Of a stretch of DNA of 64,000 nt, positions 62,216 to 64,000 are shown piece after piece. Origin of the DNA: Acidobacteriota bacterium (GTDB taxonomy: Bacteria; Acidobacteriota; Aminicenantia; Aminicenantales; Saccharicenantaceae); the NCBI GenBank assembly GCA_039683095.1, contig JBDKSB010000013.1, forward strand, positions 1 to 64,000, given 5' to 3'. The translations under genes and the position numbers were made by a program. The notes under the pieces are model-generated. The model was not told where the DNA came from and searched no databases. It worked only from the letters and a program-made list of their open reading frames with translations. The stretch's first letter is position 1. Every line of letters begins with the position of its first letter.

Positions 62216-63970
62216 ATGAGATCCTTCTACGAGAGCGACATCCGCCGGCGGATCAAGATCCTGACCTTCGTCCTGGCCGCCTGGGGCGCCGTCGTCGCCG
62301 GGCGGCTCGTCCAGATCCAGGTCTTCGGCCATGCCCGGGCCAAGGCCATCGTCCAGCGCCAGACCCAGGACAAGGTCACGATCGAGCCTCAGCGCGGCAG
62401 CATCTACGACCGCAACGGCGAGATCCTGGCCTGCAGCCTGCCCTCCCCCTCCGTGGCCGTCCGCCACCTCGACAGGGAGACGCCCGGCCAGGAGCGCGAC
62501 AAGGTCCTGGCGCTCAAGCGGGCCCTGGACCTTCCGGAGAGCGAGGCCTCCCGCGTCCTCGGCCGCCTGCGGGACGGGGCCAAGTACACCTACGTGAAAA
62601 GCCGCATCCCCGAAGAGGAGGCCGCCCGGGCCATGGTCTTGAAGCTCCCCGGCGTCGAGCTCGAGCCGGGAACGCGGCGGTATTATCCCCACGGCGCCCT
62701 GGCCGCCCACATCATCGGCGGCATGGCCCCCGACGGCGAGAACCGGACCGGGGTCGAGGCCCGCTACCACGACCGCCTGAAGGGCGAGCCGGGCCTGCAG
62801 ATCACCTACGAGGTCGGCGGCGGCCGCAACTACCAGGCCCAGGTCCTCAAGTCGCCCGTGCCCGGCCGGGACCTGGTCCTGACCGTCGACTCGACCATGC
62901 AGTACATCGTCGAGAAGGAGCTGGCCCGGGCGATCGTCGAACACCAGGCCGACTGGGGCTCGGTCATCGTCATGGACCCGCCGACCGGCGAGATCCTGGC
63001 CCTGGCCAACTGGCCGGCCTACGATCTCAACCAGTACCCGTATCCGCAGGAGGCCTGGATGAACCGGGCCGTCCAGGCCAGCTACGAGCCGGGCTCGACG
63101 TTCAAGATCGTCACCGCCGCGGCGGCCCGCGAGCGGGGCCGGGTCGGCTACGGGGAGATCTTCGACTGCTCGGCCGGATCCATCCGGATCGGCGGCACGA
63201 CCATCACCGACCACCAGCGCGAGGGGGTCCTGACTTTCCCCCAGGTCCTCATCCATTCCTCCAACGTCGGCACGGTCCTGTTCGCCCAGCGGTTGACCAT
63301 CCCCGAATACTGCGAGACCATCAGGGCCTTCGGGTTCGGGTCGCGGACCGGCATCGACCTGCCCCGGGAGTCCTCGGGCAAGGTCCGCCGGCCCGAGGAC
63401 TGGAACAGGAAGAACTCGCTGCCGCACGTCGCCATCGGCTACGAGGTCCAGGTCACGGCCCTCCAGACCCTTGTGGCCATGAACGCTTTCGCCATCGGCG
63501 GCCAGCGCGTCCGCCCGCACGTGGTCCGCGACGCCGACGGGACCGCGGCCGACGCGGCGGTCGAGGACGGCGACGGCTCCCGCCGGGCCGTCAGCGAGAA
63601 GATCGCCAGGGAGCTCGTCGACCGCGTCTTCTCCGAGGTCGTCGAACAGGGCACGGCCAAGGACGGCCGGATCGACGGCTTCGGCGCGGCCGGCAAGACC
63701 GGGACGGCCCAGAAATACGACGACGCCCTCAGGGCCTACACCAAGCAATACACGGCCTCGTTCGTCGGCTTCACGCCGCTCGAGAGGCCGCGCCTGTCCA
63801 TCATCGTCGTCCTCGACGCCCCCAAGGAGGCCTACTACGGCGGCCAGGCCTGCGCGCCCGTGTTCCGGGACATCGCCAGGCAGATCCTGCGCTATCTCCG
63901 GATCGCGCCGGAGCGCGCCATGCCCCCGGACGTCCCGGCGGCGGGCCGGAAGAAGGAGAAGCGGACGTGA
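62216..63970 (+). CDS. ftsI: Septal peptidoglycan transpeptidase (PBP3/FtsI class)
   Basis: 584 aa. One N-terminal transmembrane helix (about 14-35), a PBP dimerisation domain beginning PQRGSIYDRNGEILA, and the transpeptidase domain with S-x-x-K in PGSTFKIV (about 294), SSN in IHSSNVGTV (about 348) and KTGTA in AGKTGTAQ (about 494). No PASTA domain is visible. It cross-links septal peptidoglycan in the periplasm. It follows ftsL by 10 bp and overlaps the next start by 4 bp. Confidence 0.95.
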   Translation: MRSFYESDIRRRIKILTFVLAAWGAVVAGRLVQIQVFGHARAKAIVQRQTQDKVTIEPQRGSIYDRNGEILACSLPSPSVAVRHLDRETPGQERDKVLALKRALDLPESEASRVLGRLRDGAKYTYVKSRIPEEEAARAMVLKLPGVELEPGTRRYYPHGALAAHIIGGMAPDGENRTGVEARYHDRLKGEPGLQITYEVGGGRNYQAQVLKSPVPGRDLVLTVDSTMQYIVEKELARAIVEHQADWGSVIVMDPPTGEILALANWPAYDLNQYPYPQEAWMNRAVQASYEPGSTFKIVTAAAARERGRVGYGEIFDCSAGSIRIGGTTITDHQREGVLTFPQVLIHSSNVGTVLFAQRLTIPEYCETIRAFGFGSRTGIDLPRESSGKVRRPEDWNRKNSLPHVAIGYEVQVTALQTLVAMNAFAIGGQRVRPHVVRDADGTAADAAVEDGDGSRRAVSEKIARELVDRVFSEVVEQGTAKDGRIDGFGAAGKTGTAQKYDDALRAYTKQYTASFVGFTPLERPRLSIIVVLDAPKEAYYGGQACAPVFRDIARQILRYLRIAPERAMPPDVPAAGRKKEKRT

Positions 63971-64000
63971 AGCTCGACGAGGTCCTGCGCGACATCCCCG
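63967..64000 (+). CDS. murE: Start of probable murE (truncated by the window)
   Basis: A GTG at 63967 overlaps the ftsI stop (GTGA) and follows GAAGGAGAAG. Only about 11 codons are visible (MKLDEVLRDIP). In dcw clusters the gene after ftsI is normally murE, whose products often begin with M-x-L-x-x-L-L; the call is positional. Confidence 0.55.
   Translation, partial: MKLDEVLRDIP

Overview
The window is GC-rich, densely coded bacterial chromosome with a Gram-negative-type lifestyle: many exported enzymes and lipoproteins, an outer-surface acylation operon and a dcw (division and cell wall) cluster at the right end. The set of sulfatase-TPR protein, several M28 peptidases, heparinase-like lyases, a DUF6600/FecR protein, an SSS symporter and abundant signal peptides resembles Acidobacteriota or Candidatus Aminicenantota. 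That assignment is an inference from gene content; there is no rRNA in the window to test it. I see no tRNA, rRNA, CRISPR array, transposase or phage gene.

Region 1 (1-7969, all minus) is a probable operon: an HGSNAT/DUF5009-like membrane acetyltransferase, an MBOAT O-acyltransferase, an SGNH-like protein, a sulfatase-like protein with TPRs (which also has its own promoter), and an M28 peptidase cut by the window edge.

Region 2 (about 8.0-37.3 kb) is the most interesting part: an accessory catabolic locus for what looks like a uronic-acid-containing polysaccharide. It holds a GntR/FCD regulator, two heparinase II/III-type lyases, a parallel beta-helix protein, DUF1961 and DUF4861 proteins, a ceramidase-fold hydrolase, two amidohydrolase-fold proteins, an RraA-type aldolase, 2-hydroxyacid, Gfo/Idh/MocA, zinc-alcohol and aldo-keto oxidoreductases, an M20 deacylase/peptidase, a class III aminotransferase, KDG kinase, KDPG aldolase, a sodium:solute symporter, a C69 dipeptidase and a transglutaminase-like protein. 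A shared operator (19-mer TCGTATATCGTATATCATA and close variants) lies in the promoters of the acetyltransferase operon, the GntR gene, the RraA-heparinase operon and the divergent M20/KDG kinase pair. A weaker copy lies before the transglutaminase-C69-Eda operon. This ties the dispersed operons, including Region 1, into one probable GntR regulon. The scheme I infer is: exported lyases cut the polymer, the symporter imports fragments, N-acyl or peptide groups are removed, and unsaturated uronate is reduced to KDG, phosphorylated and split by Eda.

Region 3 (37.3-54.7 kb) mixes core and general genes: a sirtuin with an altered zinc site, a CrtI-like oxidoreductase, an M1-like lipoprotein, a DAO-type oxidoreductase, gyrA and gyrB, a TGS-domain GTPase (apparently leaderless), an ICMT-like methyltransferase, two M28 peptidases, a cyclophilin and a small membrane protein.

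Region 4 (54.7-64.0 kb) holds psd-pssA-M23 peptidase as overlapping genes, a convergent FecR/DUF6600 surface protein, a Nudix hydrolase with a DUF2007 protein, and the start of the dcw cluster (mraZ-rsmH-ftsL-ftsI-[murE]) with a good sigma70 promoter and three MraZ boxes at 10-bp spacing.
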